Of a DNA stretch of 64,000 bases, positions 1 through 8,326 are shown in pieces (position 1 is the stretch's first letter; each line of letters starts with the position of its first letter). The stretch is from DATKYQ01 sp964640665 (GTDB taxonomy: Bacteria; Myxococcota; B64-G9). The position numbers and the translations under genes were made by a program. The stretch is from the NCBI GenBank assembly GCA_964640665.1, contig CAZXHT010000015.1, positions 1 to 64,000 on the forward strand, given 5' to 3'. Below the pieces are notes generated by a model. It had not been told where the DNA came from, searched no databases, and saw only the letters and a list, made by a program, of their open reading frames with translations.

Positions 1-982
1 CCGCCGAGAAGATCATGCCGGAGAAGAAGCTTGCCGGCCCGCAGGCCGCCAGCGTGGTTGCCAGATCGAACATGCCGAGCGCGGCTCTCGTTGGTTGCGG
101 GCCGGCAAGCAGCAACCATGCCAGCGAGAGCAACAGGCCCAGCCCGTAGAGAATCGCGCCCCGGGCGGCCAGAAGCAGCGCTCGTTCCCTGCGGCCGCGG
201 GTCGCGGTCCAGGCCCCCAGCGAGGCCAGGCCCAGAACCACACCCAGCATGGCCGCGAAGGCGTAGGTCGTCGATCCCTTGAAGAGCACAAAGGCCAGCA
301 GCCGGCTCCAGACGGTCTCGGCGCCCAGCCCGCAAAATCCGGCGGCGGCCACCAGCCAGACGGCTGCCCGCGGCGCGCCTCCCGGCGCAGCCTGGTTCGC
401 GGGAACGTCTCGCCAGGAGGGCGGCTTCCAGGAGAGCGGGAGGCAAAGCAATCCAGCCAGGCCCCGGACGATCGCGGCCAAGATCAGGCAACCCGATATC
501 CCGACGCGCGGGATCAACACGACGGCCGCGAGCAGGCCGACCAGCGCCCCGGCCGTGTCCAGGGCATAAAGTCTCCCGGGCGCGGCGGCCCGCCCGCTGC
601 CGTCACTCTCCCGTACGCGGCAGGCCACGGGGAAGGCCAAACCCAGGGGCAAGGATGCCAGCGCCACGCTGAAAAGCGCCGCTAAGAAGCCAAGCCCCGG
701 CGGGGTAAGGCGGACAAGCAAGGGCAAGAAGGACATCGCCCCGCCCAAAAACAGGATCGCAGCGAAAGCCGGCATCGGGCGCCGCAACTTGCCGGCCAAC
801 CTGCCGCCAAGATATGCGCCTGCGGCCAACCCGCCCATGAACGCGGCCAGGACCGCACTCACGGCAAGCACGGCGCTCCCCAGGAAAGTGGCCATCAACC
901 GGGTCCAGGCCACCTCCAGAAGCAACGCCGACAAGGCGCCCGTTACGTAGATCGCCGCGAATATAGCCCGTCGACCGCGCAT
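1..982 (-). CDS. Spermidine-synthase-like polytopic membrane protein (3' end outside window)
   Basis: An open frame starts at an ATG at 982 and runs 327 codons off the left edge without a stop. The visible part is almost entirely hydrophobic helices: an N-terminal segment with Glu-Val-Ala-Trp-Thr-Arg (LLLEVAWTRL), a Gly/Ala-rich pair of helices (FMGGLAAGAYLGGRLAG), and a second half with the related EtvWSRLLA motif. This paired pattern is typical of the membrane part of 'fused MFS/spermidine synthase' proteins, where a cytosolic aminopropyltransferase-like domain follows. That domain is not in the window, so catalytic activity cannot be judged. It is transcribed divergently from the TPR gene. 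Confidence 0.7.
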   Translation of the reverse strand, partial: MRGRRAIFAAIYVTGALSALLLEVAWTRLMATFLGSAVLAVSAVLAAFMGGLAAGAYLGGRLAGKLRRPMPAFAAILFLGGAMSFLPLLVRLTPPGLGFLAALFSVALASLPLGLAFPVACRVRESDGSGRAAAPGRLYALDTAGALVGLLAAVVLIPRVGISGCLILAAIVRGLAGLLCLPLSWKPPSWRDVPANQAAPGGAPRAAVWLVAAAGFCGLGAETVWSRLLAFVLFKGSTTYAFAAMLGVVLGLASLGAWTATRGRRERALLLAARGAILYGLGLLLSLAWLLLAGPQPTRAALGMFDLATTLAACGPASFFSGMIFSA

Positions 983-1040
983 GGATGCACGGTAACATTC
1001 TCTCCGCCAGGATCAAGATCAAGGCTACGAATTCGACCGC

Positions 1041-1069
1041 TTGACCGGTACTCCGGCCTATGCTTCAAT
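1041..1069 (+). promoter_or_regulatory. Candidate sigma-70 promoter of the TPR gene
   Basis: TTGACC at 1041-1046 and TTCAAT at 1064-1069 are separated by 17 bases, placing a start point near 1076, upstream of the chosen ATG at 1131. The -10 box is imperfect. It is an inference from spacing and position only. Confidence 0.4.
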
Positions 1070-1130
1070 TGTTGCCGATCGAGTGCGGGAGAGTTTAATC
1101 TACACAACCGCCGCGCCGGGAGAAGGGTTA

Positions 1131-4100
1131 ATGAGGGTACGTTGCGAGAAATGCGGGTCCGAGTACAACATTGACGACGCCAGGGTTCCTCCCGAGGGGT
1201 TGCAAATCAAGTGTCCCAAGTGCCTGGACACCTTTCTTGTTACCAAGGGAGGCGAAGCCCCGCAGACCGCCGGCGACATGTTCGAACTCGGCGATATCGA
1301 TCTTTCCGATGATCACGACGGCGGCTCTCTGGAACTCGATCTGCCCGAGGAGACCGCGCCTCCCACCGGACCCGCCAAATCATCAATGGGCGGCTCCACC
1401 TTGCCGTCTATCGGCGGACCAGGGGGAGCACCCGGCCCGCTGCCGTCGCCGATGCCTTCGCTGCCCAACATTCCCGGCCGCGAGGCTCCAGCCTCGCAGT
1501 CTCAGGCCACGCTCGACCCCACGCCCGGGGCCGAGGGGAAAATCTTCGATTTCATCGACCACGAGATCGGCTCTGAAGACGAGGCCAAAAGCTCTCAGGC
1601 TGTCAACTTCAGGATCCGGCGCAAGAGCGGCAAGGTGTTCGGCCCTTTCAATGCGGACGCGCTAAACAAGATGCTCGCAGAGCACCAGTTGATGGGCAAT
1701 GAAGAGGCATCCCGGGACGGGTTGACCTTCAAGCCGCTGGGCGCTTTCGATGAATTCGCCCAGACCATCCGGCTGCTCATGGAAGAACCGGTCATCGGAG
1801 CCCCCGGCGTGCAGGCGCCGCAGTCCTCGGTTACCGGCGTCGAAGACGAGATGGCCTCGATCGAGACCGGCATCGCCCCCAAGGGCCTCGATTTCGCGGA
1901 GTCGCCGCAAGAAGATGCCCACAAATCGGGCAGCGGCCTGCTGCTCGGCCTGGCGGCGGGTATCCTGATTGTCATCGTCGGCGTGTTTCTCGGCTTCACC
2001 CGTTACGGGTTTTTCGCTTACCGCCTGTTGAGCGGCGAATCGACAGGCTCGCAAACCACCGACGGCGGCGAAGCGCTGCCCGAGCACGGCCCGGACGCCA
2101 CCAGCCAGGCTCGCGGGCTTTTCTTCGAAGACACTTACTCGGGCTACGACTCGCTGATCAGGGATTTGCTCGACAAGTTCAAAGACGGGGACGAAACGAA
2201 AGAAGAACGCTACATGCTGGCCCTTTCCCTGGCCGCCATGCTGCGCAACTACGGTGCCAACGAGGTTTTCCTGGCCCGGGGCCGCAAGGTGCTTCAGAAG
2301 ATGGAAGAGGACGACGAGGACACACCCGAGTGCCGCAAGGCCCGGGCGGCCTATGAAATCCTGAACGATCCCGCCAAGGCTACCCAAGAACTGGCTCCGC
2401 TGGTGGATAAAGGCTCGCATGACAAAGAGGCGTTGTACCTGTCCGGCTGGGCCATGGCCTACCAGAAGAAATGGCCGGAGGCGGCGCGCTTTTTCGACCG
2501 AGCCACGGTAATCGATCCCGACTTCGCCAAGGCCTATCATGCGCTCGGGGACATCCATTACCTGCAAAGCGATTTCGATAATGCGATCCTCTTTTACCAG
2601 AAGGCCCTCGATAAAAACCCGCACCACGTAAACTCTGCGGTCGAGCAGGCCAAGATCCTGGTCGAGGCCAAGCACGACGACAAGTCTGGCGAGGAGAGCC
2701 TCAAACTCGTCTTCGGCAAGCAGTTTGCCGGTCTGGCGCCGTCGGAGAAATCCAAGGCACACGCCTTGCGTGCCGAGATCAACATACACCGCCATGCAAA
2801 CGACAAGGTCGTTCAGGATCTCAACGCCGCCATCGGGTTGAATCCGTCCAGGGTCGAGTACAAGGCGGCCCTGGGTAATTTCTTCCTCGACATCGGCGAG
2901 TACGCCAAGGCCGAGGAACTCTTTGCCAATGCGCTCGAGCAAGCCCCCAAGAATGTGGACGCCCTGGTCGGCAAGGGCCGCGCCATGTGGCAGAACGGAG
3001 ACATCGTAAAGGCCAAGATGTTTCTCGAAAAGATCGCCGACGACGAGCCCAAGGATCCGCGTCCGATCTACCTGCTCGGACGCATCGCGGAAGACCTCGA
3101 GAAACCCGACCAGGCACTGGAGCTCTTCAGAAAGTCGGCCCAGATATCCCCGAAATACTTGACCGCGCGGGTGGCCATCGCCAGGCTTTACCTGAAACAG
3201 GACAAGATCAAGGACGCCCTGATCGAACTGACGAACGCGGCCAAGTTCAATCCGCGTTCGGCGGTCGTGCACAATGGGCTCGGCGAGGCGTACCTCAAGC
3301 AGGGTAACAACAGCCTGGCAAAGAAGGAGTTCGAAGAGGCCCTGCGCCTGGATCCCGAGCTGGCCTCGGCGCACTTCAACCTGGGTAACGTGCTGCGCGA
3401 GACAGGCAAGCTGGATCTGGCCATCGAGTGCTACGGGCGCGCAGCGCTCCTGGCGCCGCGCTACCCCGACCTTGCCCTGGAACACGGCTATACGCTCTAC
3501 CTCAAGAAACAGTACAAGCAGGCGTTAAAGATGTACGAGGAGGCCATCCGCGAGAACCCCAAGGACGATCGCCTTTACGTGCGCGCGGGCATGGCCGCCG
3601 AAGCGTCCGGCGACCAGCAGGCGGCAATCCACTACTACCAGTCCGCCAGCGGCCTCAACAACTCGAACTCCGAGGCGGTCTTTCACCTGGCGATACTGTT
3701 TCTGGGGAACAAGGAGTACGAGAAGGCCCAAGAACTCTTCAAGCAGGTAGAGACGCTCGACCCGAAAAACGCCGACGCCCATTTCCACATGGGCGAGTGT
3801 TTCAAGGCCCAGGAGATGCTCTCGGACGCCATAGACGAGTTTCATCTGGCCATCAAGATAAACTCCGGGCACATCGAGGCATCGATCGAGTTGGGCAAGG
3901 CGCTCGCCGACCGTCTGCAGTTCGACCAGGCCATCGACTTATACAAGCGAGTGGTTCGCGCCAAGCCCCGGCGCATCGATGTGCGCGTGGCCCTCGGGGA
4001 CGCCTATCTTCAGCAGGGACAGTTCCAGCAGGCGTTGAAGACGCTCAAGCCGGCCTACTCGCGGGAACCCAAGTTCACCGGGCTGGCCTACAAGCTGGGA

Positions 4101-4325
4101 CGCGTCTTCGACAACCTGGAGAAGCGCTCGCAGGCCGTCAAGTTCTACATGCGGGCGGTCAAGAACGATCCCAAGGATCCCATGCCGCACTACTATCTGG
4201 GTTACGTCTACAAGGCCACCGGCAACAACAAGAAAGCCAGGGCGGAGTTCAAGATCTACCTGCGCCTGCGACCCGACGCCCCGGACGCGGACGACGTCAA
4301 GGACGAAATGGATTATCTCAGATGA
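1131..4325 (+). CDS. Giant TPR protein with N-terminal MJ0042-type zinc ribbon and GYF_2-like domain
   Basis: About 1064 residues. The N-terminus begins MRVRCEKCGSEY and continues to IKCPKC, the Cys-x2-Cys pairs of the MJ0042/DUF zinc-ribbon found at the start of many myxobacterial regulators. A Pro/Gly/Ser-rich linker follows, then a GYF_2-like segment (RKSGKVFGPFNADAL, about residue 165), a single membrane helix (LLLGLAAGILIVIVGVFLGF, about residue 280) and roughly 700 residues of tandem TPR units. The ATG at 1131 has GGAGAAGGG upstream; a longer frame to 1041 would overlap the likely -35 box. The architecture suggests a membrane-anchored scaffold. No partner is indicated by context, although serS follows after 31 bases. 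Confidence 0.85.
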   Translation: MRVRCEKCGSEYNIDDARVPPEGLQIKCPKCLDTFLVTKGGEAPQTAGDMFELGDIDLSDDHDGGSLELDLPEETAPPTGPAKSSMGGSTLPSIGGPGGAPGPLPSPMPSLPNIPGREAPASQSQATLDPTPGAEGKIFDFIDHEIGSEDEAKSSQAVNFRIRRKSGKVFGPFNADALNKMLAEHQLMGNEEASRDGLTFKPLGAFDEFAQTIRLLMEEPVIGAPGVQAPQSSVTGVEDEMASIETGIAPKGLDFAESPQEDAHKSGSGLLLGLAAGILIVIVGVFLGFTRYGFFAYRLLSGESTGSQTTDGGEALPEHGPDATSQARGLFFEDTYSGYDSLIRDLLDKFKDGDETKEERYMLALSLAAMLRNYGANEVFLARGRKVLQKMEEDDEDTPECRKARAAYEILNDPAKATQELAPLVDKGSHDKEALYLSGWAMAYQKKWPEAARFFDRATVIDPDFAKAYHALGDIHYLQSDFDNAILFYQKALDKNPHHVNSAVEQAKILVEAKHDDKSGEESLKLVFGKQFAGLAPSEKSKAHALRAEINIHRHANDKVVQDLNAAIGLNPSRVEYKAALGNFFLDIGEYAKAEELFANALEQAPKNVDALVGKGRAMWQNGDIVKAKMFLEKIADDEPKDPRPIYLLGRIAEDLEKPDQALELFRKSAQISPKYLTARVAIARLYLKQDKIKDALIELTNAAKFNPRSAVVHNGLGEAYLKQGNNSLAKKEFEEALRLDPELASAHFNLGNVLRETGKLDLAIECYGRAALLAPRYPDLALEHGYTLYLKKQYKQALKMYEEAIRENPKDDRLYVRAGMAAEASGDQQAAIHYYQSASGLNNSNSEAVFHLAILFLGNKEYEKAQELFKQVETLDPKNADAHFHMGECFKAQEMLSDAIDEFHLAIKINSGHIEASIELGKALADRLQFDQAIDLYKRVVRAKPRRIDVRVALGDAYLQQGQFQQALKTLKPAYSREPKFTGLAYKLGRVFDNLEKRSQAVKFYMRAVKNDPKDPMPHYYLGYVYKATGNNKKARAEFKIYLRLRPDAPDADDVKDEMDYLR

Positions 4326-4356
4326 ACGGCGAGAGATCCGGAGACGACGCGGGCCG

Positions 4357-5637
4357 ATGCTAGATCTGAAACTGGTTACCGACAAACCGGACGAGGTCCG
4401 GAGCCGCCTGGCGATCCGCGGCCAGGTGGCCGGCGTCGATGAGCTTACCCGACTGGGCCTGCGAAGACGCGAGCTGATCCAGGAAGTCGAGCGCCTGAGA
4501 CACGACAACAAGCAGGCCGGCGCCGAGATGAAGGATCTGGTAAAAAGCGATCCCGAATCCGCCGCCGCATTGAGAGCCAAGCTAAAAGAGACATCCAGCC
4601 GCCAGAAAAACATCGACTCGCAGCTTGGAAAAGTGGAAGACGAACTTCGGGCACTGTTGCTCGAAATCCCCAACCTGCCGCACGAGACTGTCGTAGCCGG
4701 CAAGACGGAAGAAGATAACCCGCAGATCAAGACGTCCGGGAACCCTCCGCAGTTCGGGTTCAGCCCCCGGCCCCACTGGGAGATAGGCGGGGATCTGGGC
4801 ATTCTGGATTTCGCCCGCGGCGCCAAGCTTTCGGGTTCGCGCTTCACGGTAATGGTAGGGCGCGGTGCCCGCCTCGAAAGAGCGTTAATCAATTTCATGC
4901 TCGACCTACACACCCAAGAGCACGGCTACACCGAGGTGCTGACCCCGTTTCTGGTATTGCGCGAGGCAATGCAAGGCACCGGGCAACTTCCAAAGTTCGA
5001 AGACGACGCCTTCAAGACGACCGATCCCGAGATGTTCTTAATCCCCACGGCCGAGGTACCGGTAACCAACCTGCACCGCGATGAGATCCTGGACGCAGAG
5101 CAACTACCACTGAAGTACGCGGCCTACACGCCCTGCTTCAGGCGCGAGGCCGGCGCCCACGGCAAGGACACCCGCGGCCTGACCCGCCAGCACCAGTTCA
5201 ACAAGGTGGAGCTGGTCCAGTTTGTAAAGCCCGAGGATTCATACCGGGTGCTGGAGTCGCTGACCAACGACGCCGAGGAGGTTTTGACCAGGCTGGGCTT
5301 GCACTACAGAATAGTAAGCCTGTGCGGCGGCGATCTCGGCTTCTCGGCCGCCAAGACCTATGATCTCGAGGTCTGGATGCCGGGCCAGCAAGTGTTCAGG
5401 GAAATCTCGTCAGTATCGAACTTCGAGGATTTCCAGGCCCGCCGCGCTCAGATCCGATTCAGGCGCGGGAAGGGCAAGAAGCCCGAGCTGGTACACACCT
5501 TAAACGGCTCGGGCCTGGCAATAGGCCGCACGCTGGCCGCCATTTTAGAAAACTACCAGCAAGCCGACGGAAGCGTGATCATACCCGAGGCGCTAAGGCC
5601 ATACACGGGTTTCGAATCGATAGTTGCGGACGAGTAA
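4357..5637 (+). CDS. serS: Seryl-tRNA synthetase
   Basis: A 426-residue class II aminoacyl-tRNA synthetase that charges tRNA-Ser with serine in the cytoplasm. The N-terminal ~110 residues form the long antiparallel coiled coil that binds the tRNA extra arm (MLDLKLVTDKPDEV start, then charged helices). The catalytic part shows motif 2 (TPCFRREAGAHGKDTRGL) and motif 3 (NGSGLAIGRTLAAILENY). Length and ends match the family. It lies 31 bases after the TPR gene and may share its transcript. Confidence 0.97.
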   Translation: MLDLKLVTDKPDEVRSRLAIRGQVAGVDELTRLGLRRRELIQEVERLRHDNKQAGAEMKDLVKSDPESAAALRAKLKETSSRQKNIDSQLGKVEDELRALLLEIPNLPHETVVAGKTEEDNPQIKTSGNPPQFGFSPRPHWEIGGDLGILDFARGAKLSGSRFTVMVGRGARLERALINFMLDLHTQEHGYTEVLTPFLVLREAMQGTGQLPKFEDDAFKTTDPEMFLIPTAEVPVTNLHRDEILDAEQLPLKYAAYTPCFRREAGAHGKDTRGLTRQHQFNKVELVQFVKPEDSYRVLESLTNDAEEVLTRLGLHYRIVSLCGGDLGFSAAKTYDLEVWMPGQQVFREISSVSNFEDFQARRAQIRFRRGKGKKPELVHTLNGSGLAIGRTLAAILENYQQADGSVIIPEALRPYTGFESIVADE

Positions 5638-5657
5638 AATCCTATCTTCCTCGGCTT

Positions 5658-5932
5658 TCAGAGGTCAGAGCAGGCTGGCCAGGAATTTATGGGCCGGCAG
5701 GCCACCAAGAAGTCTACCTCGCGCCCGTCAGAATCCCTGACGTAGTTCAGCGACAGGCGCTGGCCGTCCCGGTCCTCCAGGAAATGGCACAATTTCAGAA
5801 GATGCAAGGCCAACAGTTCCATCGACGACAGGTCCCGGACCAGCGCGAGATCCCTGACGTCCTCGCGGAAGAAGCGATCCAGGCGCTCTTTCTGCCAGCG
5901 CCGCAGGCCGCGCTCGGATGAGGCGCGGACAA
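5658..5932 (-). pseudogene. Remnant of a DUF4143-type AAA ATPase
   Basis: Read on the minus strand, one frame gives RGLRRWQKERLDRFFREDVR, then a joint at SSMELLALHLLKLCHFLED, then LNYVRDSDGREVDFLV and a TGA at 5658-5660. The first part resembles the segment just after the P-loop domain of DUF4143 ATPases, the last part their C-terminal nuclease-like 'REVDF' segment. The normally long middle is absent and the joint is in frame, so it looks like a deletion relic. There is no start codon or ATPase domain. It directly abuts the VOC gene. Confidence 0.6.
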
Positions 5933-6310
5933 CTACTCTTTCATCTCAAAAAGATTGCCGTCGTAATCGGAAATAAAAGTTACAACACTTGAGCCCTTTG
6001 GAACTTCGACGACTTTCAGGCCGGCATCCCTGCATTGGCTAACAATATTTGCCAAGTCGGTTACCTTGAGACAGGAATGCGCAACTTGTTTCTGAGGTGC
6101 TTCATAGCTTGGGTACGCAAATATCTCATAAAGAACACTCTGGCCCTGGTAGCGTATCACTAAAAGTTCAGCATTTAATCCGAAGATGGCCTGAGCGAGC
6201 TTTTTGTCAATGGTTTTTGCTTCTGATTTTCCGAGCCCAAGGATGTCGATAAAAAACCGATCCGCCTTTTCTTCACTACTGGCAGCCAGCCCTATGTGGA
6301 GAATCTCCAT
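5933..6310 (-). CDS. VOC family (glyoxalase/epimerase-like) protein
   Basis: 125 residues with a beta-alpha-beta-beta-beta fold pattern of a vicinal oxygen chelate module: MEILHIGLAASSEEKADRFF at the start and SDYDGNLFEMKE at the end, the terminal Glu being a usual metal ligand. The N-terminal His of HIGLA and the final Glu could be two ligands. Substrate cannot be told. The gene is richer in A+T than its neighbours and sits beside a decayed ATPase gene, suggesting an acquired segment. Confidence 0.75.
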   Translation of the reverse strand: MEILHIGLAASSEEKADRFFIDILGLGKSEAKTIDKKLAQAIFGLNAELLVIRYQGQSVLYEIFAYPSYEAPQKQVAHSCLKVTDLANIVSQCRDAGLKVVEVPKGSSVVTFISDYDGNLFEMKE

Positions 6311-6662
6311 GAATTTATTCTCTCCTTCTTCCTGTGGTTTGATGATGATCCTGAGTGTGACTTTTCGTGATCATGGACCCAGGGGTTTTCGCCAAACATG
6401 GAACCGGGTCCCGAGGCCTTGGTTTCTTGTCTCAATTTCTGGTTTGGTTGTCCAGTTTTTCCTCCGAGTGTAATTAGTGCCACGGAGTAAGGCGGCCGCG
6501 AGAATGGGCCCGCGAGGAGCTCGTCATGGCTCTCACCTGCTAATGGTAAACGTAACACCTGCCATGGATAGGAGGAGTAAGCCAGCTAGGCCCGGGCGCA
6601 AACGTCGAGTTGCCGGCCTGGGACTACGAGATCTTCAACCCGCGCGAGTGAATAGTGTAAGA
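6311..6662. other. 352-base interval without a convincing gene
   Basis: No frame here has a recognisable family signature. A minus-strand frame reads GTNYTRRKNWTTKPE and onward to a stop near 6380, and a short plus-strand frame ends ELPAWDYEIFNPRE at about 6652. Both look like fragments rather than genes. The region has mixed base composition and is probably part of the same scar as the ATPase relic. Confidence 0.4.
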
Positions 6663-7031
6663 CTAATCCATGAACTCGGCGATACTGCTATGCTTGCGCT
6701 TGATCTCTCCAGCCAGGCGATCGTTGTGGTGGATCCGGACGATGGAACGGATGATCAGGTAGCCGCCGAGCAGGGCCAGAACCCCGCAGATGATCAGCAC
6801 CGGAACGAGAAGAGGGATGACTTGCAGGAAGTCGTAGTATCTCGAGGTGGCGATCAGCAGGCCCAGCACGGTGAGCGGCAGGGCGAAGACGGCAATGCCC
6901 GTCCGCAGGATCGAGAGTGAGGTTCGCTTCTCGGCCAGGATCAGCCGGACTGCGTTCATAATCAGGGCGTCCGATCCGGATATGTCTACAGCTTTCCGGG
7001 CCTCGCCCTGTGCGTCAACGGCCCTGGTCAT
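6663..7031 (-). CDS. DUF202-like small membrane protein
   Basis: 122 residues. A helix with LAEKRTSLSILRTGIAVF precedes two membrane spans (ALPLTVLGLLIAT; LLVPVLIICGVLALLGGYLI), the arrangement of DUF202/YidH-type proteins whose conserved part is 'LA..RT.L...RT'. Function of the family is poorly known. It overlaps the 3' end of the upstream lipoprotein gene by 17 bases, so the two are probably co-translated. Confidence 0.6.
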   Translation of the reverse strand: MTRAVDAQGEARKAVDISGSDALIMNAVRLILAEKRTSLSILRTGIAVFALPLTVLGLLIATSRYYDFLQVIPLLVPVLIICGVLALLGGYLIIRSIVRIHHNDRLAGEIKRKHSSIAEFMD

Positions 7032-8298
7032 CGCTGAAACGGATGATGCTGCCGTTGACGCCGGTTACTATTATTTCTACCGGGTCGCAGACTATGCCGC
7101 CGTCGGAGTCGGTGCGATCTGCCTCGGAGCGCGGCTGGGTGCCCCAGATGCCCTCTACGCGCGTCACCGGCAACTCGCCGAAGGGACAGATCAGGCGGTC
7201 GTGGAAAAAGAAGACCTGGTTGTCCCAGCCAATGAAGACGGCCCAGGAGGTGTCCTGGGGGTCGGTGCCGCCGTCGGGCACCGGGCCGCACTTGGCCTGG
7301 TAGAAACCCCAGGTGCCGCGCAGGTAGATCTTGTTGACTTTGACGAAGCCGCCCTGCGCCTCGGCCAGGTCTTGCAGGTTCTCCCACTGGCCGCTGTTGT
7401 TGCGGCGCAGTATGGTTCCGTCGAGACCGACCGCGAAGATCTCCCAGGCGCCCCGGCCCCAGACCCCGTTCAGGTGGGTCGTGAAATTGTTGATGGTAAA
7501 GCGCGTCCAGGCGTTGCCGTCGTACTCGAGGATGGTTCCGTTGTTGCCTACGGTGACGAAGAAATCCTGGGCGCTGCCGAACACTCCGCCGAGACGTTCC
7601 GGGCTGAAGCGCTGGTAACTCGTTCGTGTGCAGGTGCCGGCGTCGCAGGGATAGTCGAAGTCTACCCGCTGGCGCATCTCTAAAAACTCGGCGGTCAGGG
7701 CTTCCCAGCGCACGATCAAGCCCTCGCCCCCGACGGCGATTACGGTGGGTTGCTGGTCGGGGTTGGAACCGGGAGCCGCCACGCCCCAGACGTCGTGGAA
7801 GTTCCCGGTCACCGGCTGGGGATCGGGATTGGCGGGATCGGGATCATTGATCACCCGCTGGGGCTGCCAGGAGCTTCCGTCGTAGCGCAGGATGGTGCCC
7901 TCCTGACCAACGGCGAAGACGTCGGTGCGCGTGACCGCGCCCAGATCGTCTTTCAATACATAGCCCCAAACACCTTCGAGGTTGGCCGTGGAGCCGGATT
8001 CCATCTTGGTCCAGTTGCTGCCGTCGTAGTGGATGATGTTGCCGGCGAAGCCGACCGCGTAGACGTCGTCGGGGGCGCTGCCCCAGACGTCCATGATATT
8101 GATATCGGGAGTCAAGCCCTCGAGCCCGGACGTCTCGACCGTGGATCTCCATATTGACTGCCATTCGGGGACGGCGGCCAGGCAAGGATCGACGTCACCG
8201 GCGTCCTCACCATCCAGCAAGCCGGCGTCGTTGGAACTGGCGCCGCCCGTGCAAGAAGCTAGCAGCAGGGAAAGAAGCAACAAGTTCCACTTGCGCAT
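7015..8298 (-). CDS. Repeat-containing lipoprotein (WGS-DVYAVG propeller type)
   Basis: 427 residues. The signal peptide MRKWNLLLLSLLLASC ends in a lipobox (LLASC), followed by a short Asp/Gly-rich linker. The rest consists of repeated units of the form DVWGSAPDDVYAVGFAG...IIHYDGSNW, with variants DVFAVGQEGTILRYDGSSW and EIFAVGLDGTILRRN. Such repeats, common in Myxococcota surface lipoproteins, are probably beta-propeller blades. Location is outer-membrane or periplasmic; ligand unknown. Confidence 0.8.
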   Translation of the reverse strand: MRKWNLLLLSLLLASCTGGASSNDAGLLDGEDAGDVDPCLAAVPEWQSIWRSTVETSGLEGLTPDINIMDVWGSAPDDVYAVGFAGNIIHYDGSNWTKMESGSTANLEGVWGYVLKDDLGAVTRTDVFAVGQEGTILRYDGSSWQPQRVINDPDPANPDPQPVTGNFHDVWGVAAPGSNPDQQPTVIAVGGEGLIVRWEALTAEFLEMRQRVDFDYPCDAGTCTRTSYQRFSPERLGGVFGSAQDFFVTVGNNGTILEYDGNAWTRFTINNFTTHLNGVWGRGAWEIFAVGLDGTILRRNNSGQWENLQDLAEAQGGFVKVNKIYLRGTWGFYQAKCGPVPDGGTDPQDTSWAVFIGWDNQVFFFHDRLICPFGELPVTRVEGIWGTQPRSEADRTDSDGGIVCDPVEIIVTGVNGSIIRFSDDQGR

Positions 8299-8326
8299 GA
8301 TCGGGCTCCTGGGTCGTTGGTCACGC

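Noticed and set aside
1662..3485. Long open frame opposite the TPR gene
   Set aside because: It is a shadow of the high-G+C TPR gene: no motif, and the opposite strand has a clear protein family.
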